Shown here: one piece after another, positions 10,914 through 22,953 of the stretch | Numbering within the stretch: the stretch's first letter is position 1 | Layout of the letters: every line of letters begins with the position of its first letter | From: Rutidosis leptorrhynchoides | Taxonomy: Eukaryota; Streptophyta; Magnoliopsida; Asterales; Asteraceae | Length of the DNA: 64,000 bases | NCBI RefSeq assembly: GCF_046630445.1 | Contig: NC_092334.1 | Location: 109,131,001-109,195,000, forward strand | Direction: 5' to 3' | Notes under the pieces: model-generated | Database searches by the model: none | What the model was told of the DNA's origin: nothing | The model's input: only the letters and a program-made list of their open reading frames with translations | Translations under genes and position numbers: made by a program

Positions 10914-13900
10914 TGAAATGTCCCGTTCATATTGATTATAAACGTTCCATATTAATTGATTTCGTTGCGAGGTTTTGACCTCTATATGAGACGTTTTTCA
11001 AAGACTGCATTCATTTTTAAAACAACCATAACCTTTATTATATCAATAAAGGTTTCAAAAGCATTACGTAGATTATCAAATAATGATAATCTAAAATATA
11101 CGATTTACACACGACCATTACATAATGGTTTACAATAGAAATATATTACATCGACATATGTTTCTTGAATGCAGTTTTTACATAATATCATACAAACATG
11201 GACTCCAAATCTTGTCCTTATTTTAGTATGCAACAGCGGAAGCTCTTAGTATTCACCTGAGAATAAACATGCTTTAAACGTCAACAAAAATGTTAGTGAG
11301 TTATAGGTTTAACCTATATATATCAAATCGTAACAATAGACCACAAGATTTCATATTTCAATATAAATCCCATACATAGAGATAAAAATCATTCATATGG
11401 TGAACACCTGGTAACCGACATTAACAAGATGCATATATAAGAATATCCCCATCATTCCGGGACACCCTTCGGATATGATATAAATTTCGAAGTACTAAAG
11501 TATCCGGTACTTTGGATGGGGTTTGTTAGGCCCAATAGATCTATCTTTAGGATTCGCGTCAATTAGGTGTCTGTTCCCTAATTCTTAGATTACCAGACTT
11601 AATAAAAAGGGGTATATTCAATTTCGATAATTCAACCATAGAATGTAGTTTCACGTACTTGTGTCTATTTTGTAAATCATTTATAAAACCTGCATATATT
11701 CTCATCCCAAAAATATTAGATTTTAAAAGTGGGACTATAACTCACTTTCACAGATTTTTACTTCGTCAGGAAGTAAGACTTGGTCACTGGTCGATTCACG
11801 AACCTATAACAAATATATACATATATATCAAAGTATGTTCAAAATATATTTACAACACTTTTAATACATTTTGATGTTTTAAGTTCATTAAGTCAGCTGT
11901 CCTTGTTAGTAACCTACAACTAGTTGTCCAACGTTAGATGTACAGAAAAAAAAATTGATATAATCTTGGATCAATCCACGACCCAGTGTATACACATCTC
12001 AGGCTAGATCACAACTCAAAGTATATATATTTTTGGAATCAACCTCAACCCTGTATAGCTAACTCCCACATTACTGCATATAGAGTGTCTATGGTTGTTC
12101 CAAATAATATATACACATGGGTCGATATGATATGTCAAAACATTTGCATACGTGTCTATGGTATCCCAAGATTACATAATATATTAGGATACATGTATAA
12201 TACAATATTAGTTAGCTAGGATATGATTAATATAGATTTGTTACCAATTTTCACGTTGCTACAACAAGAAAAATTATCCAATCTTGTTTTACCCATAACT
12301 TCTTCATTTTAAATCCGTTTTGCGTGAATCAAATTGCTATGGTTTCATATTGAACTCTATTTTATGAATCTAAACAGAAAAAGTATAGTTTTATAGTCGG
12401 AAATATAAGTTACAAGTCATTTTTGTAAAGGTAGTCATTTCAGTCGAAAGAACGACGTCTAGATGACCATTTTAGAAAACATACTTCCACTTTGAGTTTA
12501 ACCATGATTTTTTATATATAGTTTCATGTTCATAAGAAAAATCATTTTCCCAGAAGAACAACTTTTAAATCAAAGTTTATCATAGTTTTTAATTTACTAA
12601 CCCAAAACAGCCCGCGGTGTTACTACGACAGCGTAAATCCGGTTTTACGGTGTTTTTCGTGTTTCCAGGTTTTAAATCATTAAGTTAGAATATCATATAG
12701 ATATAGAACATGTGTTTAGTTAATTTTAAAAGTCAAGTTAGAAGGATTAACTTTTGTTTGCGAACAAGTTTAGAATTAACTAAACTATGTTCTAGTGATT
12801 ACAAGTTTAAACCTTCGAATAAGATAGCTTTATATGTATGAATCGAATGATGTTATGAATATCATTACTACCTCAAGTTTTCTGTATAAAGCTAATGGAA
12901 ATGAGAAAAATGGATCTAGCTTCAAAGGATCCTTGGATGGCTTGAAAGTTCTTGAAGCAGAATCATGACACGAAAACAGTTCAAGTAAGATTTTCACTCG
13001 AAATAAGATTGTTATAGTTATAGAAATTGAATCAAAGTTTGAATATGAGTATTACCTTGTATTAGAAAGATATCTTAATGTAAATAAGAAAGATTTCTTG
13101 AGGTTGGATGATCACTCTACAAGATTGGAAGTAAGCTAGCAAATTTGAAAGTATTCTTGATTTTATGAAACTACAACTTGTAGAATTTATGAAGAACACT
13201 TAGAACTTGAAGATAGAACTTGAGAGAGATCAATTAGATGAAGAAAATTGAAGAATGAAAGTGTTTGTAGGTGTTTTTGGTCGTTGGTGTATGGATTAGA
13301 TATAAAGGATATGTAATTTTGTTTTCATGTAAATAAGTCATGAATGATTACTCATATTTTTGTAATTTTATGAGATATTTCATGCTAGTTTCCAAATGAT
13401 GGTTCCCACATGTGTTAGGTGACTCACATGGGCTGCTAAGAGCTGATCATTGGAGTGTATATACCAATAGTACATACATCTAAAAGCTATGTATTGTACG
13501 AGTACGAATACGGGTGCATACGAGTAGAATTGTTGATGAAACTGAACGAGGATGTAATTGTAAGCATTTTTGTTAAGTAGAAGTATTTTGATAAGTGTCT
13601 TGAAGTCTTTCAAAAGTGTATGAATACATATTAAAAAATACATGTATATACATTTTAACTGAGTCGTTAAGTCATCGTTAGTCGTTACATGTAAGTGTTG
13701 TTTTGAAACCTTTAGGTTAACGATCTTGTTAAATGTTGTTAACCCAATGTTTATTATATCAAATGAGATTTTAAATTATTATATTATCATGATATTATGA
13801 CGTACAAATATCTCTTAATATGATATATATACATTAAATGTCGTTACAACGATAATCGTTACATATATGTCTCGTTTCAAAATCATTAAGTTAGTAGTCT

Positions 13901-14188
13901 TGTTTTTACATATGTAGTTCATTATTAATATACTTAATGATATGTTTACTTATCATAATATCATGTTAACTATATATATAACCATATATATGTCATCATA
14001 TAGTTTTTACAAGTTTTAACGTTCGTGAATCACCGGTCAACTTGGGTGGTCAATTGTCTATATGAAACCTATTTCAATTAATCAAGTCTTAACAAGTTTG
14101 ATTGCTTAACATGTTGGAAACACTTAATCATGTAAATAACAATTTCATTTAATATATATATAAACATGGAAAAGTTCGGGTCACTACA
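10914..14188 (-). repeat. 3' LTR of chromovirus A
   Basis: 3,275 bp; on the minus strand it starts TGTAGTGACCCGAAC and ends GGGACATTTCA. The adjacent internal side (14206-14224) has the hairpin AAATTTCGTCCCGAAATTT found upstream of the polypurine region in this lineage. No credible ORF; short frames repeated in the other LTR copies are conserved only because the LTRs are. It shares a conserved block with the LTRs of E and S (see findings). Confidence 0.88.
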
Positions 14189-14224
14189 GTACCTACCAGT
14201 TAAATAAATTTCGTCCCGAAATTT

Positions 14225-14574
14225 TAAGAAGTTGGAGGTGTTGACGTATCTTCTGGAAATAAATGCGGGTATTTCTTCTTCATCTGATCTTCTCATTCCC
14301 AGGTGAACTCGGGTCGTCTACGAGCATTCCATCGAACCTTAACAATTGGTATCTTATTTTGCTTAAGTCTTTTAACCTCACGATCCATTATTTCGATGGG
14401 TTCTTCGATGAATTGAAGTTTTTCGTTGATTTGGATTTCATCTAACGGAATAGTGAGATCTTCTTTAGCAAAACATTTCTTCAAATTCGAAATGTGGAAA
14501 GTGTTATGTACAGCCGCGAGTTGTTGCTCAAGTCGGTAAGCTACTGGTCCGACACGATCAATAATCTTGAATAG
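14225..14574 (-). pseudogene. Element A integrase C-terminus / chromodomain-like tail
   Basis: In-frame remnant after a TGA at 14575-14577 (GGA to TGA relative to B). It encodes [20 protein letters not shown] and then a chromodomain-like tail ([38 protein letters not shown]). Such tails bias Tekay-type integration towards marked heterochromatin (family knowledge). Here Gly is replaced by Arg in RGPEF, and a stop follows FTWE. Confidence 0.7.
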
Positions 14575-16449
14575 TCAGATATACCTTGGATTTAATTTCC
14601 CTCGTTTACCAAATCGAACAACACCTTTCCAAGGTGCAACTTTAAGCATGACCATCTCTCCAATTTCAAATTCTATATCTTTTCTTTTAATGTCAGCGTA
14701 GCTCTTTTGTCGACTTTGGGCGGTTTTCAACCGTTGTTGAATTTGGATGATCTTCTCGGTAGTTTCTTGTATTATCTCCGGACCCGTAATCCGTCTATCC
14801 CCCACTTCACTCCAACAAATTGGAGACCTGCACTTTCTACCATAAAGTGCTTCAAACGGCGCCATCTCAATGCTTGAATGGTAGCTGTTGTTGTAGGAAA
14901 ATTCTGCTAACGGTAGATGTCGATCCCAACTGTTTCCGAAATCAATAACACATGCTCGTAGCATGTCTTCAAGCGTTTGTATCGTCCTTTCGCTCTGCCC
15001 ATCAGTTTGTGGATGATAGGCAGTACTCATGTCTAAACGAGTTCCTAAAGCTTGCTGTAATGTCTGCCAGAATCTTGAAATAAATCTGCCATCCCTATCA
15101 GAGATAATAGAGATTGGTATTCCATGTCTGGAGACAACTTCCTTCAAATACAGTCGTGCTAACTTCTCCATCTTGTCATCTTCTTTTATTGGCAGGAAGT
15201 GTGCTGATTTGGTGAGATGATCAACTATTACCCAAATAGTATCAAAACCACTTGCAGTCCTTGGCAATTTAGTGATGAAATCCATGGTAATATTTTCCCA
15301 TTTCCATTCCGGGATTTCGGGTTGTTGAAGTAGACCTGATGGTTTTTGATGCTCAGCTTTGACCTTAGAACACGTCAAACATTCTCCTACGTATTTAGCA
15401 ACATCGGCTTTCATACCCGGCCACCAAAAATGTTTATTGAGGTCCTTGTACATCTTCCCCGTTCCAGGATGTATTGAGTATCTGGTTTTATGAGCTTCTC
15501 TAAGTACCATTTCTCTCATATCTCCAAATTTTGGTACCCAAATCCTTTCAGCCCTATACCGGGTTCCGTCTTCCCGAATATTAAGATGCTTCTCTGATCC
15601 TTTGGGTATTTCATCCTTTAAATTTTCCTCTTTTAAAACTCCTTGTTGCGCCTCCTTTATTTGAGTAGTAAGGTTATTGTGAATCATTATATTCATAGAT
15701 TTTACTCGAATGGGTTCTCTGTCCTTCCTGCTCAAGGCGTCGGCTACCACATTTGCCTTCCCCGGGTGGTAACGAATCTCAAAGTCGTAATCATTCAAAA
15801 ATTCAATCCACCTACGCTGCCTCATATTCATTTGTTTCTGATTAAATATGTGTTGAAGACTTTTGTGGTCGGTATATATAATACTTTTGACCCCATATAA
15901 GTAGTGCCTCCAAGTCTTTAATGCAAAAACAACCACGCCTAATTCTAAATCATGCGTCGTATAATTTTGTTTGTGAATCTTCAATTGTCTAGAAGCATAA
16001 GCAATCACCTTCGTTCGTTGCATTAATACACAACCGAGACCTTTCTTTGATGCGTCACAATAAATCACAAAATCATCATTCCCTTCAGGTAATGACAATA
16101 TATGTGCCGTAGTTAGCTTTTTCTTCAATAACTGAAACGCTTTCTCTTGTTCATCCTTCCATTCAAATTTCTTCCCTTTATGCGTTAATGCAGTCAAGGG
16201 TTTTGCTATTCTGGAAAAGTCTTGGATGAACCTTCTGTAGTAACCAGCTAGTCCTAAAAACTGGCGTATGTGTTTCGGAGTTTTCGGGGTTTCCCACTTT
16301 TCAACAGTTTCTATCTTTGCCGGATCCACCTTAATACCTTCTTTGTTCACTATGTGACCGAGCAATTGAACTTCTTCCAACCAAAATGCACACTTTGAAA
16401 ACTTAGCGTACAATTCTTCCTTCCTCAATACTTCTAACACCTTTCTCAA
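14575..16449 (-). pseudogene. Element A RT C-terminus, RNase H and integrase
   Basis: 624 open codons. RT thumb ([20 protein letters not shown], then [15 protein letters not shown]) covers residues of about 10-90. RNase H ([28 protein letters not shown]) covers about 130-240. The integrase zinc domain is [11 protein letters not shown] through [11 protein letters not shown] at about 325-365. The integrase core has Asp in ITMDFITKL, Asp in [10 protein letters not shown] and Glu in [15 protein letters not shown], at about 385-500. The product would be the polymerase and integration half of the polyprotein. It is cut from its N-terminal RT by a 1-base deletion near 16517 and ends at a TGA. Confidence 0.85.
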
Positions 16450-16538
16450 ATGTTCACCGTGTTCTTGGTCATTCTTTGAGTAAATAAGTATGTCATCAAT
16501 GAAAACAATGACAACTTGTCAAGGTATGGTCCACACAC

Positions 16539-16919
16539 TCAGTTCATAAGGTCTATGAATACAGCTGGTACATTAGTTAAACCAAACGGCATGACCATAA
16601 ACTCGTAATGACCGTAACGTATCCTGAAAGCAGTTTTTGGAATATCATCTTCTTTCACCCGCATTTGATGATACCCGGAACATAAGTCAATCTTTGAATA
16701 AACAGACGAGCCTTGTAGTTGATCAAATAAGTCGTCAATTCTCGGCAGTGGATAACGGTTTTTGATGGTAAGTTTGTTCAACTCTCTGTAGTCAATACAC
16801 AACCTAAATGTACCATCTTTCTTCTTGACAAACAAAACAGGAGCTCCCCACGGTGATGTGCTTGGTCGAATGAAACCACGCTCTAAAAGTTCTTGTAATT
16901 GGCTTTGCAGTTCTTTCAT
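16539..16919 (-). pseudogene. Element A RT N-terminal half
   Basis: RT fingers and palm up to the conserved [13 protein letters not shown], ending in TGA at 16539-16541 where B has CGA (Arg). First catalytic Asp in [15 protein letters not shown]. The usual RSG has become CSG. The FIDD catalytic box lies just past the stop (16480-16510) and is in a different frame because of a one-base loss. Upstream sequence to 17078 continues protease-RT linker (APYRLAPSE). Confidence 0.8.
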
Positions 16920-17078
16920 CTCGCTGGGTGCGAGTCTGTAAGGATCACGAGCTATTGGTGCAGCTCCTGGTACAAGATCTATTTGAAATTCAACGGATCG
17001 ATGTGGGGGTAATCCTGGTAATTCTTTCAGAAATACATCGGGAAATTCTTTTGCGACGGGAACATCATTGATGCTCTT

Positions 17079-17928
17079 TTATTCAGTTTGTACTTTCTCG
17101 ACGTGTGCTAAAACAGCATAGCAACCTTTTCTTATTAGTTTTTGTGCCTTCAAATTACTAATAAGATGTAGCTTCGTGTTGCCCTTTTCTCCGTACACCA
17201 TTATGGGTTTTCCTTTTTCTCGTATAATGCGAATTTCATTTTTGTAACAAACGATCTCTGCTTTCACTTCTTTCAACCAGTCCATACCGATTATCACATC
17301 AAAACTCCTTAACTCTACTGGTATCAAGTCAATCTTAAATGTTTCGCTAACCAGTTTAATTTCTCGATTCCGACATATATTATCTGCTGAAATTAATTTA
17401 CCATTTGCTAATTCAAGTAAAAATTTACTATCCAAAGGCGTCAATGGACAACTTAATTTAGCACAAAAATCTCTACTCATATAGCTTCTATCCGCACCTG
17501 AATCAAATAAAACGTAAGCAGATTTATTGTCAATAAGAAACGTACCCGTAACAAGCTCCGGGTCTTCCTGTGCCTCTGCCGCATTAATATTGAAAACTCT
17601 TCTGCGGCCTTGTCCATTCGTGTTCTCCTGGTTCGGGCAATTTCTAATAATGTGGCCCGGTTTTCCACATTTATAACAAACTACATTGGCATAACTTGCT
17701 CCGACACTACTTGCTCCGCCATTACTCGTTCCGACACCATTTGTTCCTTTCGTTCTGTTAACCCCTGATCCGTAGACCTCACACTTCGCCTCGCTATGAC
17801 CATTTCTTTTACACTTGTTGCAAAATTTGGTGCAGAACCCCGAGTGATACTTTTCACACCTTTGGCATAGCTGCTTCTGATTGTTGTTGTTGTTACGGTT
17901 ATTATTGTTGTTGGGATGATTGTTGTAG

Positions 17929-17987
<59 letters not shown>

Positions 17988-18146
17988 ATTGTTATTGTTA
18001 TTGTTGTTGTTGGGCCGTTTGTTGTAGTTGCGATTGATGTTGCGATTGTTGGGATAGTTGTTGCGATTATTGTTGTAATTGCTGTTGTTGTTGTATTGGT
18101 GATTCATATCACCGTTTTCCTCCCACTTTCTTTTGACTTGCTTCAC
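17079..18146 (-). pseudogene. Element A nucleocapsid and protease
   Basis: Starts inside gag. It holds a very long Asn run (residues of about 20-85) encoded by an AAC/AAT repeat, then Cys/His motifs CNKCKRNGHSEAKC and the knuckle CYKCGKPGHIIRNC (CX2CX4HX4C). The retropepsin has active-site [13 protein letters not shown]. It ends at a TAA replacing GAA (Glu) near the protease-RT junction. Nucleocapsid binds RNA; protease matures the polyprotein. Confidence 0.8.
17882..18090 (-). repeat. Trinucleotide (GTT)n, poly-Asn tract in gag of A
   Basis: Imperfect GTT/ATT repeat, with an uninterrupted core of about 17926-17986. On the coding strand it is AAC/AAT and encodes a run of over 50 mostly Asn residues in the gag linker. 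Other copies (24712-24900, 60030-60240, 36390-36450) have shorter or interrupted versions, so the tract expands and contracts. Confidence 0.8.
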
Positions 18147-18739
18147 ATTGGCCTCTTCAGCAGTCTGTTCTTTAATTCTTCTTCAATCTGGTTTACTAGT
18201 TTGTGAGCCATTCTACATGCCTGTTGTATGGAGGCGGGCTCGTGTGAACTTATATCTTCATGGATTCTTTCCGGTAATCCTTTCACAAACGCGTCGATCT
18301 TCTCTTCCTCATCTTCGAACGCTCCCGGACACAATAGGCATAATTCTGTGAAACGTCTTTCGTACGTGGTAATATCAAATCCTTGGGTTCGTAACCCTCT
18401 AAGTTCTGTCTTGAGCTTATTGACCTCGGTTCTGGGACGGTACTTCTCGTTCATCAAGTGCTTGAATGCTGACCACAGTAGTGCATAAGCATCATCTTGT
18501 CCCACTTGCTCTATATAGGTATTCCACCATGTTAACGCAGAACCGGTGAAGGTATGCGTAGCGTACTTCACTTTGTCCTCTTCAGTACACTTAGTTATGG
18601 CAAACACCGATTCGACCTTCTCGGTCCACCATTTCAATCCGATCGGTCATTCGGTTCCATCAAATTCCAAAGGTTTGCAGGCAGTGAATTCTTTGTAGGT
18701 GCATCCTACACGATTTCCTGTACTGCTAGGTCCAATGTT
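18143..18739 (-). pseudogene. Element A gag, C-terminal side of the B insertion
   Basis: Gag capsid domain in sense on the minus strand: GCTYKEFTACKPLEF before the frame break, then [40 protein letters not shown] and TYERRFTELCLLCPGAFEDE. The right edge is the ATGTT target duplication of B (18735-18739). The gag start and first codons are at 41436-41545 beyond B. The frame breaks near 18143 before the nucleocapsid. Confidence 0.82.
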
Positions 18740-21700
18740 TGTAGTGACCCGAACTTTTCCATGTTTATATATATATTAAATGAAATTGTTATTTACATGA
18801 TTAACTGTTTCCAACATGTTAAGCAATCAAACTTGTTAAGACTTGATTAATTGAAATATGTTTCATATAGACAATTGACCACCCAAGTTGACCGGTGATT
18901 CACGAACGTTAAAACTTGTAAAAACTATATGATGACATATATATGGATATATATATAGTTAACATGATACTATGATAAGTAAACATATCATTAAGTATAT
19001 TAACAATGAACTACATATGTAAAAACAAGACTACTAACTTAATGATTTTTAAACGAGACATATATGTAACGATTATCGTTGTAAAGACATTTAATGTATA
19101 TATATCATATTAAGAGATATTCATACATGATAATATCATGATAATATAATAATTTAAAATCTCAATTGATATTATAAATATTGGGTTAACAACATTTAAC
19201 AAGATCGTTAACCTAAAGGTTTCAAAACAACACTTACATGTAACGACTAACGATGACTTAACGACTCAGTTAAAATGTATATACATGTAGTGTTTTAATA
19301 TGTATTTATACACTTTTTAAAGACTTAAATACACTTATCAAAATACTTCTACTTAACAAAAATGCTTACAATTACATCCTCGTTCAGTTTCATCAACAAT
19401 TCTACTCGTATGCACCCGTATTCGTACTCGTACAATACACAGCTTTTAGATGTATGTACTATTGGTATATACACTCCAATGATCAGCTCTTAGCAGCCCA
19501 TGTGAGTCACCTAACACATGTGGGAACCATCATTTGGCAACTAGCATAAAATATCTCATAAAATTACAAAAATATGAGTAATCATTCATGACTTATTTAC
19601 ATGAAAACAAAATTACATATCCTTTATATCTAATCCATACACCAACGACCAAAAACACCTACAAACACTTTCATTCTTCAATTTTATTCATCTAATTGAT
19701 CTCTCTCAAGTTCTATCTTCAAGTTCTAAGTGTTCTTCATATATTCTACAAGTTCTAGTTACATAAAATCAAGAATACTTTCAAGTTTGCTAGCTCACTT
19801 TCAATCTTGTAAGGTGATCATCCAACCTCAAGAAATCTTTGTTTCTTATAGTAGGTTATCATTATAATACAAGGTAATAATCATATTCAAACTTTGGTTC
19901 AATTTCTATAACTATAACAATCTTATTTCAAGTGATGATCTTACTTGAACTTGTTTTCGTGTCATGATTCTGCTTCAAGAACTTCGAGCCATCCAAGGAT
20001 CTATTGAAGCTAGATCCATTTTTCTCTTTTCTAGTAGGTTTATCCAAGGAACTTAAGGTAGTAATGATGTTCATAACATCATTCGATTCATATATATAAA
20101 GCTATCTTATTTGAAGGTTTAAACTTGTAATCACTAGAACATAGTTTAGTTAATTCTAAACTTGTTCGCAAACAAAAGTTAATCCTTCTAACTTGACTTT
20201 TAAAATCAACTAAACACATGTTCTATATCTATATGATATGCTAACTTAATGATTTAAAACCTGGAAACACGAAAAACACCGTAAAACCGGATTTACGCCG
20301 TCGTAGTAACACCGCGGGCTGTTTTGGGTTAGTTAATTAAAAACTATGATAAACTTTGATTTAAAAGTTGTTATTCTGAGAAAATGATCTTTATTATGAA
20401 CATGAAACTATATCCAAAAATTATGGTTAAACTCAAAGTGGAAGTATGTTTTCAAAAATGGTCATCTAGACGTCGTTCTTTCGACTGAAATGACTACCTT
20501 TACAAAAACGACTTGTAACTTATTTTTACGACTATAAACCTATACTTTTTCTATTTAGATTCATAAAATAGAGTTCAATATGAAACCATAGCAATTTGAT
20601 TCACTCAAAACGGATTTAAAATGAAGAAATTATGGGTAAAACAAGATTGGATAATTTTTCTCATTTTAGCTACGTGAAAATTGGTAACAAATCTATTCCA
20701 ACCATAACTTAATCAACTTGTATTGTATATTATGTAATCTTGAGATACCATAGACACATATACAATGTTTCGACCTATCATGTCGACACATCTATATATA
20801 TTTCGGAACAACCATAGACACTCTATATGTGAATGTTGGAGTTAGCTATACAGGGTTGAGGTTGATTCCAAAATATATATAGTTTGAGTTGTGATCAATA
20901 CTGAGATACGTATACACTGGGTCGTGGATTGATTCAAGATAATATTTATCGATTTATTTCTGTACATCTAACTGTGGACAATTAGTTATAGGTTACTAAC
21001 GAGGACAGCTGACTTAATAAACTTAAAACATCAAAATATATTAAAAGTGTTGTAAATATATTTTAAACATACTTTGATATATATGTATATATTGTTATAG
21101 GTTCGTGAATCAACCAATGGCCAAGTCTTACTTCCCGACGAAGTAAAAATCTATGAAAGTGAGTTATAGTCCCACTTTTAAAATCTAATATTTTTGGGAT
21201 GAGAATACATGCAGGTTTTATAAATGATTTACAAAATAGACACAAGTACGTGAAACTACATTCTATGGTTGAATTATCGAAATCGAATATGCCCCTTTTT
21301 ATTAAGTCTGGTAATCTAAGAATTAGGGAACAGACACCCTAATTGACGCGAATCCTAAAGATAGATCTATTGGGCCTAACAAACCCCATCCAAAGTACCG
21401 GATGCTTTAGTACTTCGAAATTTATATCATATCCGAAGGGTGTCCCGGAATGATGGGGATATTCTTATATATATGCATCTTGTTAATGTCGGTTACCAGG
21501 TGTTCACCATATGAATGATTTTTATCTCTATGTATGGGATGTGTATTGAAATATGAAATCTTGTGGTCTATTGTTACGATTTGATACATATAGGTTAAAC
21601 CTATAACTCACCAACATTTTTGTTGACGTTTAAAGCATGTTTATTCTCAGGTGAATACTAAGAGCTTCCGCTGTTGCATACTAAAATAAGGACAAGATTT

Positions 21701-21993
21701 GGATTCCATGTTTGTATGATATTGTGTAAAAACTGCATTCAAGAAATTGATTTCGATGTAACATATTTGTATTGTAAACCATTATGTAATGGTCGTGTGT
21801 AAATAGGATATTTTAGATTATCATTATTTGATAATCTACGTAAAGCTTTTAAACCTTTATTTATGAAATAAAGGTTATGGTTTGTTTTAAAAATGAATGC
21901 AGTCTTTGAAAAACGTCTCATATAGAGGTCAAAACCTCGCAACGAAATCAATTAATATGGAACGTTTTTAATCAATAAGAACGGGACATTTCA
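18740..21993 (+). repeat. 5' LTR of chromovirus B
   Basis: 3,254 bp, TGTAGTGACCCGAAC to GGGACATTTCA. The 3' LTR without E is about 3,258 bp, with scattered differences by eye (for example around 18800, 18950 and 19290). It contains the conserved block with AGTCCCACTTTTAAAATC (about 21165-21190) and TTTTTGGGATGAGAA (about 21191-21207), shared with other LTR families. No ORF of credible coding potential. Confidence 0.9.
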
Positions 21994-21994
21994 G

Positions 21995-22008
21995 TTAGTA
22001 TCCGAGCG
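21995..22008 (+). other. Primer-binding site of B, tRNA-iMet type, degenerate
   Basis: Reads TTAGTATCCGAGCG one base after the LTR. The expected site complementary to initiator tRNA-Met begins TGGTATCAGAGC. Element A keeps TTGGTATCTGAGCG (minus strand 43513-43526) and E keeps TGGTATCAGAGCG, so B has decayed at two positions. Confidence 0.7.
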
Positions 22009-22202
22009 TTGGTCTTAGAGAACCAGAAAATTTACATTAGTGTGTCTTATCGAGTTTGTTAGGATGCATTAGTGAGTCTGGACTTCTACCGTGTTTTCTT
22101 TAAAAATGATTGCTTAACATTTTTGTTGGAAACTATATATTTTTAACATATGAATATTATGTGATATATTAATCTCTTAACGTGTTTGATATTATGTGAT
22201 AG

Positions 22203-22841
22203 ATGTCTACCTCTAGAACAAGTCCCATTGAATCACCTAATAATAATGAAGAGTCAAATGTAAATTGGAATGATTCGTGGACTGATTCACAAGTTCCCGA
22301 AGAGGAACCGGAAGAAGAGTCGGAACCGGAAGAAGAATCGGAACCAGAACAAGAATCGGAACCGGAAGAAGAAATAGAACCGGTGGGGGAAATGATAAAA
22401 TGGTTAAGTAAAAGAGAATCCTCAACCAACCGACCAAGGTTAATTATGGTCAATGGTGTTTCCGCCAAGTATGCAAAATATTGGGAGGATTACCAATTCT
22501 CCGATGAATCGGATTCCGACGAGAATTCCGATGATATTATAGAAATTACCCCAACTGAATTTAAAAAGGTAAAAGAAAATAATAAGGGAAAGGGCATAAA
22601 AATATAGAAATCTAATTCCAACCCCGATGAACTTTATATGTATCGTCAACCCCCGAAGTCCTTAAGTTGTAACAATGACCCGGGAACCTCTAAACCACCA
22701 GGTTTTTCTAAACCAATGTGGACAACAACGGCTCGTATTAGGGGAACATCATATATCCCTAGAAACTTGGCAAAACAAACCAAAACCGAACAAGAAGAAA
22801 CGAGCGAGTCAGAATACGACAGTTGTATTCGTGTGGTGTAA
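22203..22841 (+). pseudogene. Acidic leader ORF of chromovirus B (unknown function)
   Basis: A 213-codon frame with one internal TAG at 22605-22607 (GAG in copy A). The N-terminus reads MSTSRTSPIESPNNNEESNV. Residues of about 30-65 are tandem Glu-rich repeats of an EEESEP type. Next come a conserved VNGVSAKYAKYWEDYQFSDE, a second acidic patch, a Lys-rich stretch and a Pro/Gly region (GTSKPPGFSKPMW). I do not recognise the family. It lies between PBS and the F-box ORF, in sense with gag. A has the same ORF (42705-43318). High acidity suggests a disordered nuclear or scaffold protein (inference). Confidence 0.6.
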
Positions 22842-22953
22842 TATATGTAATATAGTGTGCTTATGCTTTATGATATATGTAAAAATTGGTTGTATTAATA
22901 AGTATTTTTTTATTAATCTAACTCTTGTCTATTTTACAGTATAAAAACACAAA

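Noticed and set aside
17916..18206. Poly-Val open frame
   Set aside because: It is the antisense reading of the (GTT)n tract coding for Asn in gag.
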